NCBI GenBank assembly: GCA_023212695.1
Contig: JALCCG010000287.1
Location: 1 to 26,434 of the forward strand
Origin: Sporisorium sorghi
Lineage: Eukaryota; Basidiomycota; Ustilaginomycetes; Ustilaginales; Ustilaginaceae
DNA: 26,434 nucleotides
Reading direction: 5' to 3'
Shown here: one piece after another, positions 9,126-18,589 of the stretch
Layout: each line of letters starts with the position of its first letter
How positions within the stretch are numbered: the first letter of the stretch is position 1
Notes under the pieces: generated by a model
Database searches by the model: none
Seen by the model: the letters and a program-made list of their open reading frames with translations, nothing else
Told to the model about the DNA's origin: nothing
Program-made: the position numbers and the translations under genes

Positions 9126-10955
9126 TCAAGGCATTTGCAGACGACGGTGCGGATCCATTGGCTCCGGAGCATCGTTGCTGCTCGGAATTGTCAGGCCGCT
9201 GGCCATCTCGGATCGCGACTCTGCAAACGACGGCGCGAATCGCGCAACGTGGTGCGTCGCCAAGGGGCTGGCACGGAAGTTGCCGCCTGCACTCGAACCG
9301 CCGAGCCCGTTCAAGCCGAGTCCGCCCTCGAGGTAGTCGATGGCGGCGGCTCCCAGGTGTTGCGATGGCACTGATTGACGTGGAGGCTGTGGCTGCTGCG
9401 GCTGGGACGGCGGTAGCGTCAGCAGCGAAGGCGCACCCACGGAGCCAGTGCCGAGCACGGATGCAGGCGGCGGTCGTGCGCTGCCTAGCATCGCGTAGCC
9501 CGCCGAAGCGCTACGAGGGCCGTCGAAGTGGGTGCCGCTCGACGAGCCACTCAGCGCGTCGGCTTCCGACCAGTGGCTGCTGCTCGTGTACGCGCCCGGC
9601 GTGGTCTGCGAGTCGCCGAATGCGTCCGGACGCGAAGACGGTCGTTCCCCGTATGGGTGCATGCGGTTGCTGCTGTACGAGAATGAAGGTCCTTCGCTCG
9701 ACGATGTGCTTCCGGATAACGAGCGTCCGTACGCGATGGGAACTTGGAGATCGCCGCGCTCCCGTCGGTCGGCGTAGCCCGTTCGACGCGGCGTCAGCTC
9801 GCGGCCAACGAGGTCGTGCATGCTCGCAGACGACCGTTGGCTGTCGGTGCCAGCCTTGCGTTCGGTCGAGTGTCCCGTCGAGCTCGTTCCCTCCGAGGCT
9901 TCGTGATCGCGACTTCCACTGGCGTAGCTTCCATAGGCCGCCTTCTTCGACGCAGGTCCGTCCGATAACTGTCTCGCCACATCGCCTCCCTGAGCTGCAG
10001 CGTTCTGCTTGCGCTTGCCCTTCTTCTTGGGTCGATATCGGTACGTGGGATACATCCTCTGGTGAGCAAGCTTCTTTTCGTCGGCCAACGCTTCGAACTT
10101 TTCCTTGACAGCCGCCGTCTCGTTTTGCCACATCTGCGAGATGATCCGCGAGATCTCGGCCTGCGACTTGGGCTTGTCCGTCGAGCCCGAGCGTGTCTGC
10201 GCCTCGCGAGTCTGCTGGATCTCTCGGAACTTTTGCGATCGATACAGAATCCAAGCGTTGGGCGGACGTGGCGTGTGTGGCTCGGCTGCTTCCGCTCGAC
10301 CGGGCGCTTTGTGCTGCACATCCAACGACGAGCCCTGCTGGCCGTCGACGTGGTGATGCAGAGCATAAGGCGAGTGCGGCGGCTGATGCATCCCCAACGT
10401 CTGGGGACTCATCAAGTCGCTCGGCAGCTGCATGCCACCCAGCTGCTGCTCCGGAGTGTGCTGCAAATGATGCTGGTGGCTGTGCTGCTGCTGTTGATAC
10501 GCTTGGTGGTGGTGCTGCGGCTGCTGGAGCGCTTGCTGGTGATAGTGGTGCTCGTGGTGCTGGTGCTGATACGCCTGCGAGGGATGGCTCATGGTCGACG
10601 CTGGCTGCGAATATTGGTTGTAGTGTGTTGGGTGGTGCGGAAGCGTGCTGCTGTAGTGCGTAAGAGGTTGAGAGTCATGCGGAGGATGGCCCCCGCTTAA
10701 GCCGAGCAAAGAATGCGGCGAGGCGTCCGCTCGGACCCCTCCGCCGACTGCATCGTACGATGTCGAAGAAGGCGCAAAGAGCGACGAGCCGTCGACGTAC
10801 GATGCCGGCCGCCCGAAAGCGTCGGGCTGCGGGCTAGTCAGGGCTACACCGTCAGGCTCTGGACGGCTTTGTCCAGCACCTCTGTCATCCCACTGACTGG
10901 TGCGGGAAGGCCCCGGCCCAAAGCCGTATCCCTGCTGGGCCATACTTTGAGGCAT
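9126..10955 (-). CDS. HMG-box transcription factor (MATA/SOX-TCF type)
   Basis: Nuclear sequence-specific DNA-binding protein. From the first ATG in the frame (10955) it has 609 residues. The HMG box spans about 229-312: RPPNAWILYRSQKFREIQQ, then a linker rich in Thr/Ser/Lys, AEISRIISQMWQNE, VKEKFEALADEKKLAHQ, then MYPTYRYRPKKKGKRKQ, whose basic end probably also serves as a nuclear signal. The N-terminal third has a His/Gln-rich segment (about 125-170). The C-terminal half is Ser/Gly/Pro-rich and looks disordered. Smut fungi have several such factors (Prf1, Rop1 and others controlling mating genes); I cannot say which this is. The frame stays open upstream of 10955 and begins there with non-ATG codons, so the true N-terminus may come from upstream exons. 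Overlapping frames on the other strand are shadows. Confidence 0.88.
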   Translation of the reverse strand: MPQSMAQQGYGFGPGPSRTSQWDDRGAGQSRPEPDGVALTSPQPDAFGRPASYVDGSSLFAPSSTSYDAVGGGVRADASPHSLLGLSGGHPPHDSQPLTHYSSTLPHHPTHYNQYSQPASTMSHPSQAYQHQHHEHHYHQQALQQPQHHHQAYQQQQHSHQHHLQHTPEQQLGGMQLPSDLMSPQTLGMHQPPHSPYALHHHVDGQQGSSLDVQHKAPGRAEAAEPHTPRPPNAWILYRSQKFREIQQTREAQTRSGSTDKPKSQAEISRIISQMWQNETAAVKEKFEALADEKKLAHQRMYPTYRYRPKKKGKRKQNAAAQGGDVARQLSDGPASKKAAYGSYASGSRDHEASEGTSSTGHSTERKAGTDSQRSSASMHDLVGRELTPRRTGYADRRERGDLQVPIAYGRSLSGSTSSSEGPSFSYSSNRMHPYGERPSSRPDAFGDSQTTPGAYTSSSHWSEADALSGSSSGTHFDGPRSASAGYAMLGSARPPPASVLGTGSVGAPSLLTLPPSQPQQPQPPRQSVPSQHLGAAAIDYLEGGLGLNGLGGSSAGGNFRASPLATHHVARFAPSFAESRSEMASGLTIPSSNDAPEPMDPHRRLQMP

Positions 10956-11351
10956 AAAAAATGCGCCTCGAGGAATCTGACCAACGCCAAAAGGTGATTG
11001 GTGGACAATGAGCAAAGGGTCGATGATCGCATACGTCAATGAAGGATGGAAGTAGGAAGGATGAAAGGCAAGTGGAACTAGAAACCTGCTGTCAGCTTGC
11101 TGATCATATCGACAAAACCAACGTCAAAGCTCGTCGACCGCTTAGTACCGAGGAGGCCCGAGAGTGCATTAGAAGCAACCTCTGCCAACCAAGAAGGCGG
11201 AAGACAGCCACGATAAAAAGAGTGCACAGACAAGGTCGAGTCTGTGCAAAGACGCAGAGCCGTGCACAGAAGGGGGGGGGGGAAAAAAACGATGCACCTA
11301 GTAAAGGCCCGCATGTTCATCTCACCGGCGGGCGCCCCTTTGACAATAGGG

Positions 11352-11379
11352 AAAAAAAAAAATCAAAAAAAAAAAAAAA
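11352..11379. repeat. Poly(A) tract
   Basis: Two A runs separated by TC on the plus strand, lying in the presumed 5' intron or leader of the HMG gene, where it would read as a pyrimidine tract. A run of about ten G sits nearby at about 11271-11281. Confidence 0.8.
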
Positions 11380-11433
11380 CGCAACATCATAACGAGATGC
11401 GGAGAGAGGCTCTGCGAGAGTGGGGACACTTAC

Positions 11434-11488
11434 GGAATCAACGGTGCTTCTGATGGAGCAATGTGCTTGGTGAGGCCTGCTTGTGCTT
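11434..11488 (-). other. Candidate upstream exon of the HMG-box gene
   Basis: On the minus strand a CTACAG acceptor is followed by 55 bases and then a strong donor, CC|GTAAGTG. The segment could be a 5' UTR exon or a coding exon. If joined from the candidate exon at 11952-11927 and on to the acceptor just before codon Ile at about 10976, the frame remains open into the HMG protein. This is inference from splice-like signals only. Confidence 0.35.
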
Positions 11489-11926
11489 CTGTAGCGGGAG
11501 GGGAAACGGATCGCGACGTGACGACGGGAAGCATGTGGTAAGGACGGAAGAGAGGAAAGGGGTGTCGAGAGAGGGGGAAAAAGCGGTCAGTATCGCAGCC
11601 CTCGCTCCAGCAAGCCTGAGAGACGTCTTATCCAGCAAGAAGCGGGGCCTTTTGGTTCCCCCCTTCGACGTGTCCCTAGCTGCTGCGCCACTAAACCGGG
11701 GGCATTGTACTACGCCAAGAATCAGCCCCACGGTTGTGCTGCTCTTGTGCCCTGCGATGCGGCCAAGAATCGACGAGCTGTGAGCTGGTGGCATTGCGCC
11801 CACAGACCGAATCGCTGGGCCGCCTGACAGAGCAGAGGATACCATCGATGAAGCCATGCTATCCACATCGCGCCCACGGCTGGATGAAGCAAAGAGTGGG
11901 CGCGACAAAAAGGCAGATTGACTTAC

Positions 11927-11952
11927 AGAAAAGTTCTCGAAATCACTTCCAT
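11927..11952 (-). other. Candidate first coding exon of the HMG-box gene
   Basis: An ATG at 11952-11950 on the minus strand is followed by eight codons (MEVISRTF) plus two bases, then a perfect GTAAGT donor at 11926. The phase fits the candidate exon 11488-11434. A TATA-like TTATAATA on the same strand lies about 250 bases upstream (around 12200-12207). Together these suggest, but do not prove, a longer multi-exon transcript. Confidence 0.3.
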
Positions 11953-13327
11953 GTCAGCAGTGCTTATTGTCGTTGGTCGGCGGTGATGAAACGGCTCAAC
12001 CAAAGATAGTAGCTTCGGGTCGCCGGTTGTACTTGACCTGGAGAGGATGTAAATGGGAGAGTCCAAGCAGGCAAGGACTACCGTGAGAGAGGTAGAGAGA
12101 TACAGGTGAAAGGGGTGGAATGGAAGGAGGTTGTTGCGGTGGCTAGGTGGTAGTTGGTGGTGACGAGGATGCAGATTCCAGCTTTGATAATGACGGTTGC
12201 GCTATTATAAGACGCCAATGCGCAGGAGGCCGTCAACAATGAAGTTCAGGCGAGGTCGAGGAGACGAAATGGAAGCTCCCGCGTGCGACAAAATGATTCG
12301 CCTCCGGCCTCGTGAGATTGGCGTAGGAACAACACAGGGATAACCGAGTCGTCGAGAGTGTGACACCTGATCTGCAGGGCGGAGTTGATGGTGACACGGT
12401 GGTGAGGAAGCAAGATGCAACCTGAACAATGTGGAGGAAATATGCAAACGGAATGCAAGTCGTCCGAACAGGTTGCACACCTCTCTGTTCGCGGTATAGC
12501 AACTGGCTACCAAGTCAAATCGGCGAGAGCAAGGCCTCGGTCCGAGCACCGGAGAGATGGGTCTGGTAGTCGTTGGACAGTCCCTTCGATAGCAACCGGA
12601 TCCGGGACGGGCAAGGATGCAGCGGAGTCCGTGCGTGCAATGGGGCTAGACTTGCATGCGCACGACGGGCTTAAATAAGGTGTTGGCAGGGATTGCGCGG
12701 GATTCCTGCGATAAAGCCAATTGTCCAGAGACTGATTCACGTCGCAGCGGCCGGGGATGGATCAAAGCGAGGTGCAGGTCTACGGTGACAGTAGGCAAAG
12801 CCAGAGAGCCGTATAGGCATAAACAAAGCGTTAAAGAAGCGGGTCAAGCGCCGCGTAAGAGAACAAAGGAAAGGATGTCTCCGAGGAGAAATTGAGCCTG
12901 GCCAAGCCGCGTGAAGGGGATCTCAAGACGGGAAGACGGGGGGTGAGGCTGGATGATGGTGGACGCGAAAGAACAATGGTTTGCGAGAAGACCAGGAAGA
13001 GGTGCTACCGACATCGCATCGCATTGCAAGCACAATGCGCGACAACCTTCGGAATTTGTACCGTTCTAGACGGCGCTAGCATTACCCAATGGAACGTACG
13101 CATGAACGCCAATCCGGTGGTGCCGAGGCACGCCGTACTGCGCTACCAAAGTCAGGCCTCACTCAGGAACCAGGTGCGTGCAGAAGATGGAGTGGCGGCG
13201 ATTCAAACAAAACCCCACGCCCACGCCCACGCAGCGTGCATTCAGAAAAGGATTATAGGACGGCAGGGCATCTATCATCTGAGAAACACGATGCACAGCA
13301 CAGCAAAGTGCAGGCGACATCCGACAG

Positions 13328-13349
13328 GGAGAGAGAGAGAGAGAGAGGA
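13328..13349. repeat. GA dinucleotide microsatellite
   Basis: About ten GA units in a row with no coding context. Confidence 0.85.
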
Positions 13350-13674
13350 GTGCAAGACATGAGACGAGAGAAAGGCCGCATCCACGTACCACGTCGATCG
13401 AGAGAAGCCAGCGAGATAAAGCGTGACCCAGAACATCCACGCGCTAAGTGCCAGAGCCGTCGGTGCACACCCAGGCTTGGTGCGGAGTGCAAAGCATCTC
13501 GGCTGTTCGGGAGATCAACAGCTCGGCCTCGTTGCGCGCGTGGAAATTTCTGAATCAGATCATGCGCAGGCGAGACGCAGTATGAGCTTTTGCGTTGAGC
13601 GACAAGGCGAGACGAGGGGAAAAGATTGTTGGGACCGGCAACAGTCGACCGATCTTGCTCGTCTCTTTGACACA

Positions 13675-13694
13675 AGCAGCAGCAGCAGCAGCAG
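13675..13694. repeat. CAG trinucleotide microsatellite
   Basis: About six to seven AGC/CAG units followed by a looser GGCAGC-rich stretch to about 13740. No gene is recognised around it. Confidence 0.8.
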
Positions 13695-13857
13695 TGGTGG
13701 CAGCGACGGCAAAGACGGAAACGACGGCAGCAACGGCAGTCAGTGGAGGACATCCACTAGCCACCTTGCGCATTGTGGCAAGCAAGCTGGTCATGTCGCG
13801 TCGTCGGAAATCAGTTGAAGGAAATCCGAATCGAGCTGGGCTACAACATTTTACAGC

Positions 13858-13896
13858 AAAAAAAAAAGAAAAAGAAAAGAAAAAGAGAATAAAAAA
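13858..13896. repeat. A-rich tract
   Basis: A runs interrupted by single G bases on the plus strand, resembling the other homopolymer tracts in this gene-free region. Confidence 0.8.
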
Positions 13897-14270
13897 TAGT
13901 TGCACTGGTTTTTTACAGTCCGCTCCCCTTTGAAACGTCTCGGGTTGCCTCTTTCCGCTCTCGACGAAACTACAGACTTGTGTGGAATCTCTCGATCGCC
14001 TTGCTCGCTATCCCTCTGGTCAGTGACCTGCTGAAGTCGGACTCGCTCGGTGTCGGACTCGGAAATTACAGCACTTTTATTTTTGAGTTCTTTGTATGCT
14101 TGGTCGACCGGCCTTGCAGGGACAATCTAGCTCGTCCCACCAACGATGAAAATAATCTAGCCGAACAGAAAAAGAAAGAGCGTGAGCAATTTTCGAGAGC
14201 ATCACCCATCGATCAGACAAGCAATGTCTCGCATAAGGCCTAAGTTCTGGTCTCCCTTTCTGCCTTCCTC

Positions 14271-14299
14271 TGTCTCTCTCGCTCTCTCTCTCTCTCTCT
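14271..14299. repeat. CT dinucleotide microsatellite
   Basis: TCTC repeats with one G interruption, about 29 bases, in non-coding sequence. Confidence 0.85.
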
Positions 14300-14528
14300 G
14301 CGTACCATCCGTGCCCCCGGCGTCTCGAGTTCCAAGCCCTGCGATGATCGGTGATCCACAGCTAGAAGGCCTTTCTTGTCAGCTGAGATTAGAGTCAAAG
14401 CCGGTCCAGGAAAAAATTGTTCATCTCGTTCTCAACAACAACACCGACAGCACATTCCAAGAATGCCAAGGTCGTTTTACTGCGTGTCGCACGCGCTTGT
14501 GCAGACCGCCTGTCATCCAAGAACAAGG

Positions 14529-14563
<35 letters not shown>
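14529..14563. repeat. Poly(A) tract, 35 nt
   Basis: An uninterrupted run of about 35 A on the plus strand, about 100 bases before a second, longer tract. Confidence 0.9.
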
Positions 14564-14566
<3 letters not shown>

Positions 14567-14662
14567 CGCCAAAGCACGGGGATGGCCCCCCCGGTCCTTT
14601 TCAACACCACGTTCCGCCACAGCACCTAAGTCACACCCACCCGATGTACAAAACGCCACACA

Positions 14663-14663
<1 letters not shown>

Positions 14664-14711
<48 letters not shown>
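14664..14711. repeat. Poly(A) tract, 48 nt
   Basis: An uninterrupted run of about 48 A on the plus strand. The apparent Lys-rich open frames across it are homopolymer artefacts. Confidence 0.9.
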
Positions 14712-14713
<2 letters not shown>

Positions 14714-15499
14714 TCGCTAATGCAAGGGCTTGGACACGCGCTTACTCTTGTACCTCAGTGTCTGTGATCGAAGCTAACTTACCGTGAATTAAGCGTACAA
14801 CGTACCGGATCTGAAGAAAGGACAGACGTCAAACCGTCTGTAAGGGATGGTCGTCTGTTGTGTGAATCGTATGGTAGCCGCAGTCACGACAGCACATCTT
14901 CTTGCCATTTCTCGTTTGTCATCTAGCTCAGGGAGCGCCACATCGTACTTTTCCGTGTGAGGATGCGATAGAAGGCGTCGAAGAAGGATCAGATCCTCTG
15001 AGTCATCGTTCGATTAGCGAAAATCGACGCCGACAAAAGATTCGGCAAGAGGTTGGTGATTCCCCGCTCGAGAGATCGGCAGCATTTTTGAATTAAGAAG
15101 GATCATTTGGTGCAACAGTACAAGCTCGTCGAGTTTGGCAGTGACTGCGTGCCCCCTTGCCAGTCCTTTGCCCGCGCTGATGAGCCCTCCGCAATCCGCG
15201 AAACGATTCAAGTGAGCTAATTAACGAGGACCTAATGCGAAAAATTTCTTACTGTACGCAAGACCAAGCGTGGGAGAGGCACGCATGAACAGACCCTTTC
15301 TCCCTCGCCATCGAGTCGGTGTTTCAAAAGCTGGGTGCGAGGACAAAAGGGACCTGAACGAAAGGGAGATTTTCTTTTGGTAGGGTCCTTGGAACTCCGG
15401 GCACTTTGATTTGCAGACAGCCGTGGGACCGAAAAAAGTTCGGGGTTTCATCATGCTCAACTCAGACGGGGGTGATGCGCAACCACAAACAGAAAGCTG

Positions 15500-15770
15500 A
15501 CCCGCTTACGGGGCGCTACGGGTGCAGACCGCAACCTCGGGCTCGTACGGGGGGTGCACCCCAACCTCGACCCGGTACGGGGGGGGGGGGGGCCCATTCA
15601 ACGGGGAGGGTGGTGCACCCCCCGGGGGATGCCGTCNNNNNNNNNNGGCAGGGGGGGAACGGGGGGCGACGGCGCATACCGGGCGCCCGCGGGGGGGGGC
15701 CCCCAACCCCGTCGCGGGGAGGGGGGGGGGGGGGGGACCATTCAACGGTGAGGTTGGTCGTCACACCGTG
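15500..15770. repeat. G-rich duplicated sequence flanking the assembly gap
   Basis: The element CCATTCAACGG, preceded by a run of G and followed by a GAGG(T/G)TGGT-like stretch, occurs before the gap (about 15594) and again after it (about 15738), 144 bases apart. The left side also holds two degenerate copies of a roughly 30-base unit with TACGGG...GTGCA...CAACCTCG. Runs of 8 to 16 G dominate both flanks. It reads as a collapsed or poorly called tandem repeat. Confidence 0.65.
15637..15646. other. Assembly gap (10 N)
   Basis: Ten undetermined bases. The length is probably a placeholder and not a measured gap size. Confidence 0.99.
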
Positions 15771-16829
15771 CGATTCACTTCAATCGCACGATTCACTGTT
15801 GCGACTTTAGATGCATTTACAAAATAAAACGAAGCTTTCTTTGGTTTTCTTCGCTTCGGTAAGAGCAGACAATTCGCGATCCGCATTGGAAAATCTTTCC
15901 TTTTTTTTTTTTTAAGACCTTTGAATAGGCTGTGTCGGTGTAGAAGGCTCCCGAACGTAGTCGATGATGAGCTCTGCATGTCGGTCTGATAGCAAGGAAA
16001 GCTTACAATCGTGTCGCTCAATGTCCAATCTCCGCTTGATTGAGCGTTAAGAAAGAGTCTACTGTAGATTGCCTGTCGACAGCCCCGTCGGAAGAAGATT
16101 TCTTCTTTTGTTTTAAAAACAAAATATCTCTGCCGCATCTTCGGTAGCAGCCAAGTGGAACATGTGGTTGATACGGAGTCGTAGCACGCATTCCAGCTGA
16201 TGTGCAGGCGCACGGGACGTTGAATCGCATGCCTCGCATGACTAATCTCTTGGCGGTAAGCACGCTGGCGGACTCTAGTCTCCCAAACAAGAGCCTCGAG
16301 TTGAAGCAATCGAGATCCACGTCAAGCTAATTTACTGTAGCAGGCGTGCTGCTGGGAAGCTTCTCGAAAGAGGGCGGCAGCTGACCTCTGTGTAGATCGG
16401 AGTATCGGTAGCACAATGCTGATCAGTGAGCGCCAAGCAGTCGAATTGTGGCGCATGCTTGACTGGGAAGAACTCAGACGCAGGCACAGTCACGGGTCTT
16501 GTCACGAAAGCTCATTCCAGCTCCGACTTATATCGTTTTGTTTTGTTTTTATGCCATCCCTTCGTCAAGCAGGGAAGAGAGAGAAGCCTACTGAGAGCAG
16601 AACCAGAGGTCCTTGACCGTGGCTGTATGAAGAGGAAAGTACAAAAACCGCAATGCCGTTGGACCTGCAAGCTGCATCGCATGATTGGTTGGAAAGCTGG
16701 TTCTTTCCATTGTGAAGAGAAAAGAGAGGGGGGGAAAGAGAAAAAGAGAAAAAGACAAATCACGCTGAGGACTTCGCTTGCGGGGCGGTTTCAGTTGTGT
16801 CATTTTTCGAGCTTTATTTTGAATTTTAA

Positions 16830-16851
16830 TTTTTTTTTTTTTTTTTTTTTT
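16830..16851. repeat. Poly(T) tract
   Basis: About 22 T in a row on the plus strand, followed by CTTTTCTTTATTTTC. Confidence 0.9.
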
Positions 16852-17574
16852 CTTTTCTTTATTTTCTGTGACGACGCTAGCATGAATCTGCGCCAGGTCG
16901 AGCAAACTGCGGCTCTTTGCAGCAACATCACATTTGCGCCAGGCACAGCCGCAATCACGTGCGATCAGGAGCACAGCGCTTCTTGCCTCGGTGCCGAGAC
17001 GGCGTGTCGGCTGCACTAGCTTAGTTGAGGCCATCGCCAAGCAAAGTTAGCGCGAGCCGTACTGTACGGCACAAATCCGGAAAACCTGCCGAGCACTCGC
17101 TGGAAACGTATCTGTCATTCAGCCTGACAAAAGCCGACGGTGTTATCAACCTAAATTAACTGTACAGCAGGCGGTCTACATAGATTCGTTCGAGAACGTC
17201 TGTCCACTGGAATGCTGCACAGTGATTGGTCTGGTATCTTGTGTCTTGTGTCTTGCAAGTTTGCAGAGACGATCCGGCCGCCGACAGAGATTCGACCGGG
17301 CGTGCACAGTTTCGATGCTAGTGACCACGATATTCCTTTGTTGGGTTCCCGTTGTTCGGTCTAGAGAAGTGTTCTGCATCGCCGATCAAAGAAGCCATCC
17401 ACAAGGTCGACGCGGGCCGGTCTAGTCAAGACACAGAATGCTGTGACCTGTGTTGGATGGCAATACCTGAATGGATCCGGCCTTCTGCAACCCCAAAAGA
17501 ATGCCGAACCGACCCATGAATTGCGATTTTTCTGGTACAGGAATCGAAAATTTTCCAATCCTCGGCTTCGTCGC

Positions 17575-17622
17575 TTCCTTCTTTCTTCTTTTCTTTTCTT
17601 TTTTCCTCTTTATTTTTTTCTT
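17575..17622. repeat. Pyrimidine-rich (T/C) tract
   Basis: A T-dominated stretch with scattered C on the plus strand, non-coding. Confidence 0.8.
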
Positions 17623-18572
17623 CCGGAAAAATCGAATCGGCACTTTGCTTGACCCGACAATTCGGTCAAATCCCAGCTGTGGTGTGAGGTCAAGCTTGTG
17701 CAACTGGCACGGGAAAAGTTTCACCAAGTCAAGCTGAGCCGCAGGTGGAACCGCAGACGACCTCGGCACCAGCGAAGAAGGTTGCGCCCAATTTCGCTGC
17801 CAATATGCTGCCCCGAAGGCGGCGGCTTCCAGGAGGAACTTGCAAGCCCGCCTTGGACTGCCTCGGTTGACCGTTGTTTCTTCAGCTGAGCCGCGCATGT
17901 GCAGGTACATGGCATCTCGCGAGATAAGGCTCGTCTCTGCGCCTCTTCGGAACGACGAGATGCTTTCGGTGTTCAGACGGTTGTGCGCTACTGCACTGCT
18001 GCATGCTGTGCACGCAAGTACGCTCGGCTAAGCTTGGTCTCTCAGCACGTAGCATGTGTGATACCACATGGGAAGGCCAAGCCAGCGGATCCGCCTTTCA
18101 CGGCACAATTTTTCCGGTCCACGTTTTTTGTTGTAATTTAAATTACTGTTATCCGGTACCGTAAATCACTGTACGACGTGATGGAAAGCATTTCAAGGCT
18201 CTTCTGACAGATAGAAACTTCAACAAGAGAGATCTCTCAAGTTTAAAATTGAAGCTGATACCTAGTCATTTGAAGACAAGAGTGCAGCCCAATAGACTGA
18301 GTCTATCATGCACCGAGACATCTCCCATCGATTCCGATACAGTAGAAGGAGCTGCAAGATGTAAGGATCTGAATTCCCAATTCAGTTAGAGTGTCAAGAG
18401 CGAATCTAAGAGGCGAACGAAGCAAAGCCTTGCTATGTAAGGTGCGGAGCTCGAACAGCCAGGCCGGGGGCCGATCCCAACCGTCGATTTAAGTCAGATT
18501 CCTTGAGAGAGTTAGCACGCTGTCCTGCCCAACATAGTCTGAGCTTTTGTCTTCTCTGAGGTCAGGTTTGCA

Positions 18573-18589
18573 TTAGGTTAGGGTTAGGG
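18573..18589 (+). repeat. Interstitial telomere-type repeat (TTAGGG)
   Basis: One TTAGG followed by two perfect TTAGGG units. TTAGGG is the telomere repeat of many basidiomycetes. The run is far too short to be a chromosome end and is followed by a GCGAGCGCAAGC-type degenerate repeat. Confidence 0.7.

Larger units (their letters stand above)
11953..15636. other. Gene-free region, left of the assembly gap
   Basis: No supportable gene is seen in about 3.7 kb on either strand. The open frames present are short, overlap each other on both strands, and several are just translated homopolymers or microsatellites. The first few hundred bases probably hold the promoter and leader of the HMG gene. 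The rest carries a (CCCACG) triplet of hexamers near 13212-13231, GA and CT microsatellites, a CAG run, three long A tracts, and G-rich sequence before the gap. Confidence 0.6.

Noticed and set aside
13200..13235. Possible start of a CRISPR-like or satellite array (CCCACG copies)
   Set aside because: Only three short hexamer copies without spacers; an ordinary microsatellite.
14182..14787. Plus-strand open frame with two polylysine runs
   Set aside because: Created by two A homopolymers; no conserved content.
15406..15827. Gly/Pro-rich open frames across the gap
   Set aside because: They run through N bases and G homopolymers of doubtful quality.
18440..18500. Possible tRNA (GTTCGAGC on the minus strand followed by ACC)
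   Set aside because: The arms do not pair and no A-box or anticodon stem can be placed.
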